Below, piece after piece: positions 50,366 to 58,524 of a DNA stretch of 64,000 nucleotides. The position numbers and the translations under genes are program-made. How positions within the stretch are numbered: the first letter of the stretch is position 1; the number at the start of each line of letters is the position of its first letter. The DNA is taken from positions 2,589,116-2,653,115 of the forward strand of contig JBEVVY010000001.1 in NCBI GenBank assembly GCA_040506895.1, in the 5' to 3' direction. This DNA is from Sedimenticola_A sp040506895. GTDB taxonomy: Bacteria; Pseudomonadota; Gammaproteobacteria; Chromatiales; Chromatiaceae. Under the pieces are notes generated by a model. It did not search any database. It saw only the letters and a program-made list of their open reading frames with translations, and had not been told where the DNA came from.

Positions 50366-51787
50366 CTAACTTTCTGTTTCGGCCCCGGGCTGGACGAGCC
50401 CCAACTCCTTGATCTTCCGGGTAAGCGTATTTCGCCCCCAGCCCAGAAGTTTGGCCGCATCCTGCCTGCGACCACCGGTATGCTCGAGGGCGACATCGAT
50501 CATGATGCTCTCGAAGGCCGGAACAGCCTCTTCAAGAATAGCGCTCTGGCCATGCTGGATGCGCTGCCTGGCCCACAGACGCAGCAGCCCTTTCCAGTCA
50601 CCGTCGCCACTCTCAGCGGCCTCGGTTTCGGCCAGCTCGGGGGGCAGATCCTCCACGTGCACCTGCTGGCTGGAGGCCATCACGGTCAGCCAGCGTGCCG
50701 TGTTTTCCAGCTGCCTGACATTGCCAGGCCAATCGAACTTTTCGAGCTCCGCCAGGGTTTCGGGCAGCAGCGTCTTGGTCTCCACATCGAGCTCCGCGGC
50801 AGCCTTCTGCAGAAAGTAACGCATCAGCAGACCGATATCCTCCCGCCGTTCGCGCAGTGAGGGGATATGGATACGGATGACATTGAGGCGGTGAAACAGG
50901 TCCTCCCGGAAGCGTCCCTCCTTGACCAGCGCCTCAAGGTTCTGGTGGGTGGCCGCAATGATCCGTACATCCACCTTGACCGGCTCATGACCACCGACAC
51001 GGTAGAACTCGCCATCGGCAAGTACCCGCAACAGGCGGGTCTGAAGCTCGGCGGGCATATCGCCGATCTCGTCCAGAAAGAGGGTGCCTCCGTCAGCCTG
51101 TTCGAATCGCCCGACCCGTCGATTCTGGGCACCGGTGAATGCACCCCGCTCGTGGCCAAAAAGCTCCGACTCCATCAGGTCCCTGGGAATCGCCGCCATG
51201 TTGAGGGGAATGAAGGGCTGGTCTGCCCTTGGGCTGTGCTTGTGCAGTGCGTGAGCCACCAGTTCCTTACCGGTGCCCGACTCGCCATTGATGAGTACCG
51301 TGATGTTGGAACGGGCCAGGCGGCCGATGGCACGGAACACCTCCTGCATGGCCGGGGCTTCACCAATGATCTCGGGACTCTCGGAACCCGACTCGCCGGG
51401 ACCGCCACCCTCTGCGGTGCGATTACGGCAGGCACGGGTCACCTGGTCAACCGCTTCTCCCAGATCGAAAGGTTTGGGCAGATATTCGAATGCACCGCCA
51501 TGGAAGGCGGCCACAGCACTATCGAGATCTGAGTGAGCGGTCATGATGATCACCGGCAGTTCCGGGTAGAGTTCCTGGATTCTCTCCAGCAGGGAGAGCC
51601 CATCCATACCGGGCATCCGCACATCGGAGATCACAACGTCAGGCTGCTCCCTGGCAAGGGAGTCGAGCACCCCGTCGGCGCTGGCGAAACAGGTGACTTC
51701 CATGCCCGCTTTCTGCAGCGCTTTCTCGAGCACCCAACGGATGGAGCGGTCGTCGTCGATCACCCAGACTCTGTTACTTCTTGACAT
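50366..51787 (-). CDS. ntrC: Nitrogen regulator NtrC (GlnG), sigma-54 activator
   Basis: The product is 473 residues from the ATG at 51787. A receiver domain carries D11-D-D and phospho-acceptor D55 (VVISDVRMPG). The AAA+ domain contains Walker A GESGTGKE, GAFTGA (sigma-54 contact) and LFLDEIGDMP. A Fis-like helix-turn-helix ends the protein (GGRRQDAAKLLGWGRNTLTRKIKEL). It overlaps ntrB by 14 bases. It is expected to act at the two sites upstream of glnA. Confidence 0.97.
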   Translation of the reverse strand: MSRSNRVWVIDDDRSIRWVLEKALQKAGMEVTCFASADGVLDSLAREQPDVVISDVRMPGMDGLSLLERIQELYPELPVIIMTAHSDLDSAVAAFHGGAFEYLPKPFDLGEAVDQVTRACRNRTAEGGGPGESGSESPEIIGEAPAMQEVFRAIGRLARSNITVLINGESGTGKELVAHALHKHSPRADQPFIPLNMAAIPRDLMESELFGHERGAFTGAQNRRVGRFEQADGGTLFLDEIGDMPAELQTRLLRVLADGEFYRVGGHEPVKVDVRIIAATHQNLEALVKEGRFREDLFHRLNVIRIHIPSLRERREDIGLLMRYFLQKAAAELDVETKTLLPETLAELEKFDWPGNVRQLENTARWLTVMASSQQVHVEDLPPELAETEAAESGDGDWKGLLRLWARQRIQHGQSAILEEAVPAFESIMIDVALEHTGGRRQDAAKLLGWGRNTLTRKIKELGLVQPGAETES

Positions 51788-52868
51788 TAGGATTCTCCAC
51801 CGGCAGCAGCACGTTGAACAGTGTGCAACCGGGCTCACTGCGGCACTCGATCAGGCCGCCGTGTTGATTGATCAGGGATTGTGCAATGGAAAGGCCCAGG
51901 CCCATGCCGCCTTCACTGGCCGTAACCATGGGGTAGAAGAGTTTTTCGCGGATATCGTCGGGAATGCCCGGGCCGTTGTCCTCGATACCGATCTCGGCCA
52001 CCAGCCGATGACGCACGTTGCCGATGGTGAACTGGCGCAATATACGGGTGCGCAGAGTGATCTTGCCGCCACCCTGATCACCCACGGCCCGCGCAGCGTT
52101 GCGCACGATATTCAAAACGGCCTGAATAATACGATCACTGTCGACGTAGATTTCAGGAATACTCGGGTCGTAGTCCCGTTCCACCACCAGGGCGTCACCA
52201 AACTCGGCGATGATCAGGTTGCGCACCCGTTCGAGCATGGTATGCACATTCACATCGGAATGGTTTGGTAACTTGTTGGGGCCCAGCATCTGGTCCACCA
52301 GGGTCTGCAGGCGATCCGCCTCATCGATGATCACCTGGGTGTATTCAACCAGGGAGCGATCCTCGAGCTCCCCCTCCAGCAGCTGTGCTGCGCCACGAAG
52401 CCCACCCAGGGGATTCTTGATCTCGTGGGCCAGTCCACGGATCAGATCCCGCGCAGCCTGGTGCTGGGAGAGCAGGTGCTCCTCCCGGCTGATACGCAGC
52501 TGCCGGTCGATCTGTTGGAGTTCCACCAGCACACCACCCTCGCCATCGCGGTCCGCCAGCGGGATCACCGTGCAATCAACGGTGACCGAACGCTTTTCCG
52601 ACAGGGGTACACTCAGCTCCCTCTCGGTGTAGGGACGCCCTGTCTGTACTGCCCGGTTCAGGCTGCTCTCGACCATGTCACCCGGGCAGTGGAGCAGCTG
52701 GCTCGCCCCCAGGCCGATCATGTGGCGGTTACTGACAGCGAACAGCATTTCGGCCGCGGGGTTCATGTACTGCAACCTGAAATCCTGGTCAAACAGAAGA
52801 ACCGCGCTGTTCAGGTTATCGAGAATCCGCTGGTTGAAGCGCTCCGATGATGTCATTTCAATACTCAT
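51774..52868 (-). CDS. ntrB: Nitrogen regulation sensor kinase NtrB (GlnL)
   Basis: From the ATG at 52868 the product is 364 residues; the next in-frame ATG at 52856 is also possible. A PAS domain covers about 15-120 (LNSAVLLFDQDFRLQYMNPAAEMLF). The H-box is RGLAHEIKNPLGGLRGAAQLLE, and the ATPase has VLNIVRNAARAV, GIEDNGPGIP and GGMGLGLSIAQSLI. There is no membrane segment, as expected for the cytosolic PII-responsive kinase. An upstream extension to 53000 is not supported by the family. Confidence 0.96.
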   Translation of the reverse strand: MSIEMTSSERFNQRILDNLNSAVLLFDQDFRLQYMNPAAEMLFAVSNRHMIGLGASQLLHCPGDMVESSLNRAVQTGRPYTERELSVPLSEKRSVTVDCTVIPLADRDGEGGVLVELQQIDRQLRISREEHLLSQHQAARDLIRGLAHEIKNPLGGLRGAAQLLEGELEDRSLVEYTQVIIDEADRLQTLVDQMLGPNKLPNHSDVNVHTMLERVRNLIIAEFGDALVVERDYDPSIPEIYVDSDRIIQAVLNIVRNAARAVGDQGGGKITLRTRILRQFTIGNVRHRLVAEIGIEDNGPGIPDDIREKLFYPMVTASEGGMGLGLSIAQSLINQHGGLIECRSEPGCTLFNVLLPVENPNVKK

Positions 52869-53061
52869 TGGATTGAACGAATGCAAAAACCGAACCAGTT
52901 CCCCGAAGGGGTGTGGGGAGAGAGAAAAGCACGCCACTGGCGGGCTTTCAGCCAGCTTCGGGTAGGATAGGCATATCAGCAAGCCCCTTCTATGCACCAT
53001 TATAGTGCATGGGCATGAGGTTCACCGGGATGAATTGATATGAGAAGTCTCTAGTGGGGTA

Positions 53062-53931
53062 CTAGTTGGACTTGAAGCCTGGGTTTGTGGGGGTAAACGC
53101 CGGGCTGGTGCGGTTTTTCGGGACCGCCCTGTAGTTGGGGCTCACACTGCTCGGAGGTGGAGTACCCTGACCCCGGAACTCCTCGCGCTCACTCCCCTCG
53201 GGCAGGGGGGCGTCGCCTTCGTAATCGGACTGCTCCTCGCCCTTGGGCAGTTCGGCTTCCCCTTTGTACTCCTCCTGCTCCTGGCCCCTGGGCAGGGGAT
53301 CAGCACCTTCGTACTCCTCCCGGTCGGTCCCCTTGGGAACTGTCGACTGGGGTGCATACTGGGGTGCATCGATGCCACGCAGGCCTGAACTGCCCGACGC
53401 CGGTGTCTCGCCACTGTGGCCCTCTTCATAAGAGGGGCGCAGGTAGAAACGGACGTAATTGGATCGAATCAGCTCCCTGCTCTCCTGATCGACCACCAGC
53501 GCCGAGAGTGTGTGGCCACCCCGTTGTATGTTGCGCAACTCCAACCGGGTCGTGGTCAGTGCAGAGGAGACCTCGCTGCCATCGAGATAGACGCGGAACT
53601 TGTGACCCCGCCTGAGCGGTGGAGTGAGCGACAGTGCAACGCTGACGTTGCCTTCGTTCGAGCGCACCATCTGTTCATTTTCCGGGCTGGTGATAAGCAG
53701 CTTTTTATAGCCGCTGAAGGGCACCTCTTCGTCTGCCTGCTCCTCCTGCGCGTTTCTGCTGCCGGGAAGACGCTGCTGGTAGATGGTGGGTTCCGGAAGT
53801 TTTATCTGTTCAGCACCGTCCTGGGGTACATCGGAGTAGTGCACGCTGCCATCGGGGCCGATCCACTTGTAGACGGCGGATATGACCGGAAAGCTTGCCA
53901 ACAGGAGAAGAAGCAGCACTGCCTTTTTCAT
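53062..53931 (-). CDS. DUF4124 protein with four C-terminal tandem repeats
   Basis: From the ATG at 53931 the product is 289 residues. A signal peptide (MKKAVLLLLLLASFPVISA) leads into a DUF4124 domain (VYKWIGPDGSVHYSDVPQDGAEQIKLP). A beta-rich middle is followed by four ~15-residue acidic repeats of the form LPxGxExExYxGxA at about 195-265 (for example LPRGQEQEEYKGEAE). A Pro/Ser-rich tail ends the protein. DUF4124 genes commonly lie between glnA and ntrB; the role is unknown, probably periplasmic. Confidence 0.88.
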   Translation of the reverse strand: MKKAVLLLLLLASFPVISAVYKWIGPDGSVHYSDVPQDGAEQIKLPEPTIYQQRLPGSRNAQEEQADEEVPFSGYKKLLITSPENEQMVRSNEGNVSVALSLTPPLRRGHKFRVYLDGSEVSSALTTTRLELRNIQRGGHTLSALVVDQESRELIRSNYVRFYLRPSYEEGHSGETPASGSSGLRGIDAPQYAPQSTVPKGTDREEYEGADPLPRGQEQEEYKGEAELPKGEEQSDYEGDAPLPEGSEREEFRGQGTPPPSSVSPNYRAVPKNRTSPAFTPTNPGFKSN

Positions 53932-54014
53932 AATCAACAGCATAGTTCAGCACAGGATCCGTCACAAGCGGCCGCCGACTGGCTGCATCGCCTTGCCGAC
54001 AAGCGACACAAGCA

Positions 54015-54042
54015 TAAAAAAAGCGCCCCGAAGGGCGCTTTT
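54015..54042 (-). terminator. Rho-independent terminator after glnA
   Basis: Read on the minus strand, the stem AAAAGCGCCC / GGGCGCTTTT (54019-54042) with loop TTCG is followed by more T (to 54015). It lies 25 bases after the glnA stop and should separate glnA from DUF4124-ntrBC, giving a glnA-only transcript. Confidence 0.9.
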
Positions 54043-54066
54043 CGTCATCATGTATGCAACCGTGAC

Positions 54067-55473
54067 TTACAGGCTGTAGTACATGTCGAACTCCACCGGG
54101 TGGGTGGTCATGCGCATGCGGGTGACCTCTTCCATCTTCAGGTCGATGAAGCCGTCGATCAGGTCGTCGGTGAATACGCCGCCGGCGGTGAGGAACTCGC
54201 GGTCCGCATCCAGCGCTTCCAGGGCCTGATCCAGGCTGTGGCAGACAGTGGGGATGGCCGCTGCTTCTTCGGCAGGCAGGTCGTAGAGGTCCTTGTCCAT
54301 CGCCTCGCCCGGGTGGATCTTGTTGAGGATACCGTCCAGGCCAGCCATCAGCATGGCGGAGAAGGCCAGGTAGGGGTTGGCGGTGGGATCGGGGAAACGC
54401 ACCTCGACGCGACGACCCTTGGGGTTGGTCACGTAGGGGATACGGATGGAAGCGGAACGGTTACGGGCGGAGTAAGCCAGCATAACGGGCGCTTCGAAGC
54501 CGGGCACCAGGCGCTTGTAGGAGTTGGTGGAGCTGTTGGTGAAAGCGTTCAGGGCACGGGCGTGCTTGATGATACCGCCAATGTAGTAGAGAGCGGTCTC
54601 GGACAGGCCGCCGTACTGGTTGCCGGCGAAGATGTTCTCGCCGTCTTTGGCCAGGGACTGGTGAACGTGCATGCCGGAACCGTTATCACCAACGATGGGC
54701 TTGGGCATGAAGGTCGCGGTCTTGCCGTAGGCGTGGGCCACGTTCCAGGTGACGTACTTCTGGATCTGAACCCAGTCGGCACGCTCTACCAGGGTGCTGA
54801 ACTTGGTACCGATCTCACACTGGCCAGCGGTGGCCACCTCGTGGTGGTGCACCTCGACAGGTACGCCCATCTCTTCCATGGCCAAGCACATGGCGCCACG
54901 GATGTCGTGCAGGGAGTCGACAGGAGGTACGGGGAAGTAACCGCCCTTGACGGTGGGACGGTGACCGATGTTGCCATCTTCGTAGACACGCTCGGAGTTC
55001 CACTCGGCCTCTTCGGAGTCGATCTTCACCATGCAGCCGCTCATGTCGGCGCTCCAGCGGACGTCGTCAAGAACGAAGAACTCGGGCTCCGGACCGAAGA
55101 AGGCGGTATCGGCCACGCCGGTGGACTGCAGGTAGGCCTCTGCACGCTTGGCAACGGAACGGGGATCGCGCTCGTAGCCTTCCATGGTGGAGGGCTCGAG
55201 GATATCGCAGGTGACGTTAAGGGTCACTTCATCGGAGAAGGGATCCAGCACTGCTGTAGTCGGATCCGGCATCAGGATCATGTCGGACTCGTTGATGCCT
55301 TTCCAGCCGGAGATGGAGGAACCATCGAACATCTTGCCTTCAGTGAAGTCGTCTTCGCTGATCATTGTGGAAGGTACGGAGACGTGCTGCTCCTTACCGC
55401 GGGTATCGGTGAAGCGAAAGTCGACAAACTTCACTTCGTTGTCTTTGATCATCTTCAGGACTTTAGAGGCCAT
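54067..55473 (-). CDS. glnA: Glutamine synthetase type I
   Basis: It makes glutamine from glutamate, ammonia and ATP. The product is 468 residues. The beta-grasp N-domain contains VKFVDFRFTDTRGKEQHVSVP; the catalytic signatures are FFGPEPEFFVLDDV, NGSGMHVHQSLAKDGEN, and the Glu-flap region FTNSSTNSYKRLVPGFEAPV. The adenylylation tyrosine lies in DKDLYDLPAEEAA, so control by GlnE is expected (GSI-beta). A sigma-54 promoter and two NtrC-like sites lie upstream. Confidence 0.98.
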   Translation of the reverse strand: MASKVLKMIKDNEVKFVDFRFTDTRGKEQHVSVPSTMISEDDFTEGKMFDGSSISGWKGINESDMILMPDPTTAVLDPFSDEVTLNVTCDILEPSTMEGYERDPRSVAKRAEAYLQSTGVADTAFFGPEPEFFVLDDVRWSADMSGCMVKIDSEEAEWNSERVYEDGNIGHRPTVKGGYFPVPPVDSLHDIRGAMCLAMEEMGVPVEVHHHEVATAGQCEIGTKFSTLVERADWVQIQKYVTWNVAHAYGKTATFMPKPIVGDNGSGMHVHQSLAKDGENIFAGNQYGGLSETALYYIGGIIKHARALNAFTNSSTNSYKRLVPGFEAPVMLAYSARNRSASIRIPYVTNPKGRRVEVRFPDPTANPYLAFSAMLMAGLDGILNKIHPGEAMDKDLYDLPAEEAAAIPTVCHSLDQALEALDADREFLTAGGVFTDDLIDGFIDLKMEEVTRMRMTTHPVEFDMYYSL

Positions 55474-55589
55474 GATGTTCTCCAGCTCTTAAATTTTGAG
55501 GTTTCACTGCCCGTGGCAGCATTCAAAAATGGTATTGAAAAAAAATGCACCGGTTTGCACAGGTGCCGAGAAAAACTCTGCACTCCTGT

Positions 55590-55605
55590 TGCAGAAAGCA
55601 TGCCA
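55590..55605 (-). promoter_or_regulatory. Sigma-54 promoter of glnA
   Basis: The minus strand reads TGGCATGCTTTCTGCA, against the consensus TGGCACGnnnnTTGCA, with GG and GC exactly ten bases apart. Transcription would start about 105 bases before the glnA ATG. It is oriented toward glnA and lies downstream of two NtrC-like sites. Confidence 0.8.
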
Positions 55606-55792
55606 TAGGAGAAATTCTCATTGATTATGGCGAAACGACTATTTTCCCTCTTTTTTGTGGATATTTCGAGGGAATATAAAATATGATGTTTTTCAATAGG
55701 TTATATAGGAGCGGCACTGATCTGATAGGGGTTGCGTGAAAATCGATCACCAGCCATCCCAAAGTCATCTTGAATGCCCCGGAATGGAGCGA
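55606..55792. other. AT-rich glnA upstream region, no gene
   Basis: The gap between glnA and the CDF gene has no supported ORF. It forms the spacer between the NtrC-like sites and the sigma-54 promoter, with several A/T-rich runs that could favour DNA bending. Confidence 0.6.
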
Positions 55793-55838
55793 GCACCAAT
55801 ATAGTGCGTTATATTTCCTAGACGCACCTTTTTAGTGC
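55793..55838. promoter_or_regulatory. Two tandem NtrC-binding-like enhancer sites
   Basis: GCACCAATATAGTGC (55793-55807) and GCACCTTTTTAGTGC (55824-55838) both fit the dyad GCACCA-n3-TGGTGC with few mismatches. Their centres are 31 bases apart, about three helical turns, similar to the paired sites upstream of E. coli glnA. They lie about 190-250 bases upstream of the sigma-54 promoter. The second runs into the 3' end of the CDF gene. Confidence 0.75.
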
Positions 55839-56992
55839 GTATCTCCGTAGAATACCCTGACCACACCGAAATCGGGCCGCTCTGCAATTGCTGCCTGCAG
55901 GGCATCGCGCAGTTGGACCGCTTCCTCATCACCGGGATACTCACCGAGTGAGAGATAGAGATCGGCATCCACCCTGCCATCCAGGTAATGGAGCACCAGC
56001 CGCTGCCGCCTGGCTGCCTGGGGAATCCCGGCCCAGCAGTGGTCGAGATCCTCCTCCGCCCTCTTCCTCAGGGGGAGGCCCTTGCTCGGCGCAGCGACCT
56101 CGTCGTCTTCAGGATCGATATGCACCGTCACATCGGCGACCTCTTCGATATCCTCCAGCAACCGCTCCATCACCATCTGGCTGATCATGTGCCCTTCCGA
56201 CACGCTGAGCCAGGGATCGACCAGTACGTGCACATCCACCGAGGCCTGGCCGCCCAGCTTGCGGGTGCGCAGCATGTGGATCTCCTGTACGCCGCCCACC
56301 CCGAGAATGGTTTTGCGGATCAGTTCGACACGCTCCTCCTCCAGGCCGGCATCCACCAGCTCCTGGAAGGCGGGCCAGCCGATCTCCCAACCGATATGGG
56401 CGATCATCAGGCCCACGCCGATGGCCGCGATGGCATCCAGGTAGGGAAGTCCGGCAAGGGTGCCGCCCACACCGACAACAACGACAACCGAGGAGACGGA
56501 GTCGGAGCGGTGATGCCATGCGTTGGCCCGCAGCATCTCCGAGTTGATCTTCCTGGCGACATGAATGGTGTAGTGGTAGAGCAGCTCCTTTACCGCCACC
56601 GACAAAATGGCGACGTAGATCGCCAGGGTGGTGGGCTGCAGCAGCTCATCCGGCTCGAACAGGCGGTGGGCCGCATCCCAGCCGATACCCGCGGCAACCA
56701 ACAGCAGGATGATACCGAGCCCCATGGTCGCTGCCGTCTCGAAACGGCCATGTCCGTATGGGTGATCCTCGTCCGGCGCCTGGTGGGCATGTTTCGCGGC
56801 GAAGTAGACCAGGGCGTCGGAGAGCAGGTCGGATAACGAGTGAATACCGTCGGCGATCAGGGCGTGGGACTGGGCGATAAAACCGAACAGGGTTTTACCT
56901 ACAGCGAGTATCAGATTGAAAACGGCACCGATCACGGTGACCTTCTGGGTGGCCTTCAGCCGCTCCTGGCTGCTCTCGTCGATCTCTAGCAT
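55832..56992 (-). CDS. Cation diffusion facilitator family transporter
   Basis: The product is 386 residues. Six membrane helices span about 20-215. The metal-site motifs are HALIADGIHSLSDLLSD on helix II and AWHHRSDSVSS on helix V; the HxxxD pairs suit divalent cations such as zinc, iron or manganese. A His-rich loop (HAHQAPDEDHPYGHGRFE) lies between helices. The cytoplasmic C-terminal domain (~220-386) is extended compared with the minimal family. The stop at 55832 lies inside the distal NtrC-like site. Confidence 0.94.
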   Translation of the reverse strand: MLEIDESSQERLKATQKVTVIGAVFNLILAVGKTLFGFIAQSHALIADGIHSLSDLLSDALVYFAAKHAHQAPDEDHPYGHGRFETAATMGLGIILLLVAAGIGWDAAHRLFEPDELLQPTTLAIYVAILSVAVKELLYHYTIHVARKINSEMLRANAWHHRSDSVSSVVVVVGVGGTLAGLPYLDAIAAIGVGLMIAHIGWEIGWPAFQELVDAGLEEERVELIRKTILGVGGVQEIHMLRTRKLGGQASVDVHVLVDPWLSVSEGHMISQMVMERLLEDIEEVADVTVHIDPEDDEVAAPSKGLPLRKRAEEDLDHCWAGIPQAARRQRLVLHYLDGRVDADLYLSLGEYPGDEEAVQLRDALQAAIAERPDFGVVRVFYGDTH

Positions 56993-57001
56993 GGGTCCTA
57001 A

Positions 57002-57241
57002 CTACTCCGATCCGACCTCGATGACGACAATGTACTCGTCATCCTCGGTCCGGGTTTCAACCACTTTGTGTCCGTTGATCCTGCACCAGGCAGGTATATC
57101 GTTCAAGGCGCCCGGGTCGGTACAGACCACCTCCAGCACCGTTCCGGGCTCCAGTTCATTGACCCGGTCCTGGGCCCGTATCACGGGCATCGGGCAGAGC
57201 AGTCTGCGGGCATCCAGAACAACCCTGCTCAAAGCACCCAC
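57002..57241 (-). CDS. TusA/SirA-family sulfurtransferase
   Basis: The product is 79 residues. The active-site motif is LLCPMPVIRAQ with C16 in the CPxP form. The rest follows the TusA fold (VLEVVCTDPGALNDIPAWCRINGHKVVE), with a second cysteine at VVCTD. TusA carries persulfide sulfur to tRNA thiolation or sulfur oxidation. Its start overlaps the end of the PP-loop gene by 13 bases, so they are translated together, supporting a shared sulfur-relay task. Confidence 0.94.
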   Translation of the reverse strand: MGALSRVVLDARRLLCPMPVIRAQDRVNELEPGTVLEVVCTDPGALNDIPAWCRINGHKVVETRTEDDEYIVVIEVGSE

Positions 57242-58272
57242 TCCTGTGGGATCTCGTAGGGAGGCATCGGCTTGACCGACAGCTTGCGGCTGTTGCCCTC
57301 GCGGTCGGTCAGCTCCAGGTCCACCGAGTCGGCACTCTTGCCCTGGCTGTAACGGGCCACCAGGCGCGCCGCCAGTTCGATATCTTCATCCGAAACCTCG
57401 CCGTCGATCAGTGCCAGTGGACCGGGATGACTGGTGGTCTTCAGGCTGATGAACTGCTTCCTGTAACCCTGGAGAAAATTCCCCTCTCCCTCCTCGCGGG
57501 AGATGATCACCTTGAAGTTTGGCCTGGGTCGAAGGTGACGTCCCACCTTCAGCAGCATGATGTCATCCATCTCGTAGGTCTTCTCACCGCGGGCCTGCCA
57601 GAGGTCGGCAAGCTTTTTGGAGTACTGGGCATCGGTGAGGAAGCAGCAGCCCCCCGCCGGTTGCGCGTAGTCCTCGATGCCGAACGCTTTGGCCAGGGCC
57701 ATCTGGGGTTTGCGGGTACGGCCGCTGAAATCGTAGAGCTTTTCGCGATCCACCCAGCCTTCCCGTTCCGGCAAGGTCTCGGGCAGATTCCTGGCGCATA
57801 GGGGGCGCAGCAGCAGATCGTCGGCACCGGAGTCCCGGGCGACCACGGGCATGGTGTCCTTGCGCTGGGACATGGGCCGCTGGCCCATCACCTCGCCGGT
57901 GATGATGAAGTCGAAACCGTGTTTCTCGATCCACTCGTGGGCCTTCTGGACCATGAAGATCTTGCAGTCGAGACAGGGGTTCAGGTTGGCGCCATAGCCG
58001 TGCTTGGGGTTGTAGACCACATCCTTGTACTCCTCAACGATATCCACGATGTGGAGCTTGATGCCGAGCTGCTCGGCGACCCACAGCGCGTTGTTGCGCT
58101 TGGGCTTGTTGCGGTCCTTCTTGCGAATGGCGTGGGTATGCCCCTCGACACAGAAGCCAGTGAAAAAATTGATGCCTTCGACATGAATCCCCTGGGCCTG
58201 GATCGCTTTTGCCGCCAAAAGGGAGTCCAGGCCGCCGGAGATCAGTGCTACGGCCTTGCGTTGTTCAGTCAT
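57229..58272 (-). CDS. PP-loop ATPase, tRNA thiouridylase-like
   Basis: The product is 347 residues. The PP-loop is SGGLDS (12-17). A CxxC lies at C100-L-D-C103 and a further cysteine pair in PAGGCCFLTDAQYSK. The middle (FIITGEVMGQRPMSQRKD) resembles tRNA thiouridylases of the MnmA/ThiI class, and the C-terminal ~110 residues contain an RNA/NFACT-R-like segment (KVGRHLRPRPNFKVIISREE). It is not the standard MnmA. With TusA overlapping, transfer of sulfur to tRNA or a cofactor is predicted. The exact product is not known. Confidence 0.88.
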   Translation of the reverse strand: MTEQRKAVALISGGLDSLLAAKAIQAQGIHVEGINFFTGFCVEGHTHAIRKKDRNKPKRNNALWVAEQLGIKLHIVDIVEEYKDVVYNPKHGYGANLNPCLDCKIFMVQKAHEWIEKHGFDFIITGEVMGQRPMSQRKDTMPVVARDSGADDLLLRPLCARNLPETLPEREGWVDREKLYDFSGRTRKPQMALAKAFGIEDYAQPAGGCCFLTDAQYSKKLADLWQARGEKTYEMDDIMLLKVGRHLRPRPNFKVIISREEGEGNFLQGYRKQFISLKTTSHPGPLALIDGEVSDEDIELAARLVARYSQGKSADSVDLELTDREGNSRKLSVKPMPPYEIPQEWVL

Positions 58273-58524
58273 CGCGAAAAATAAGGGTCTGGCAGGATTT
58301 CGATGGGGCGATTATACGTCAAGCACTCCCCGAGGGAAAAACGCTGTCCGCATCCGTATCCCCACCAGCGGAGCTTCCCGGGGTTGAATGGACAGTGTTC
58401 CTTCTCCCCTCCAGACTCCAAAACCACTGGTTACGGGGGTCTGCGGCTCATCCGGTTAGCCAAAGGGCCGCTTCAACCGATATAATGGCGGGATTATTTT
58501 CTCTTTAGAGATAGGGTCTTAACC

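Noticed and set aside
55546..55566. TGCACC...GGTGCC dyad between glnA and its promoter as a third NtrC site
   Set aside because: Spacing of the half-sites does not fit the three-base NtrC spacer and it lies downstream of the promoter.
53416..55608. 730-residue open frame on the plus strand across glnA and DUF4124
   Set aside because: It is antisense to two clear genes, has no recognisable domain and no ribosome site; long antisense frames are common in high-GC DNA.
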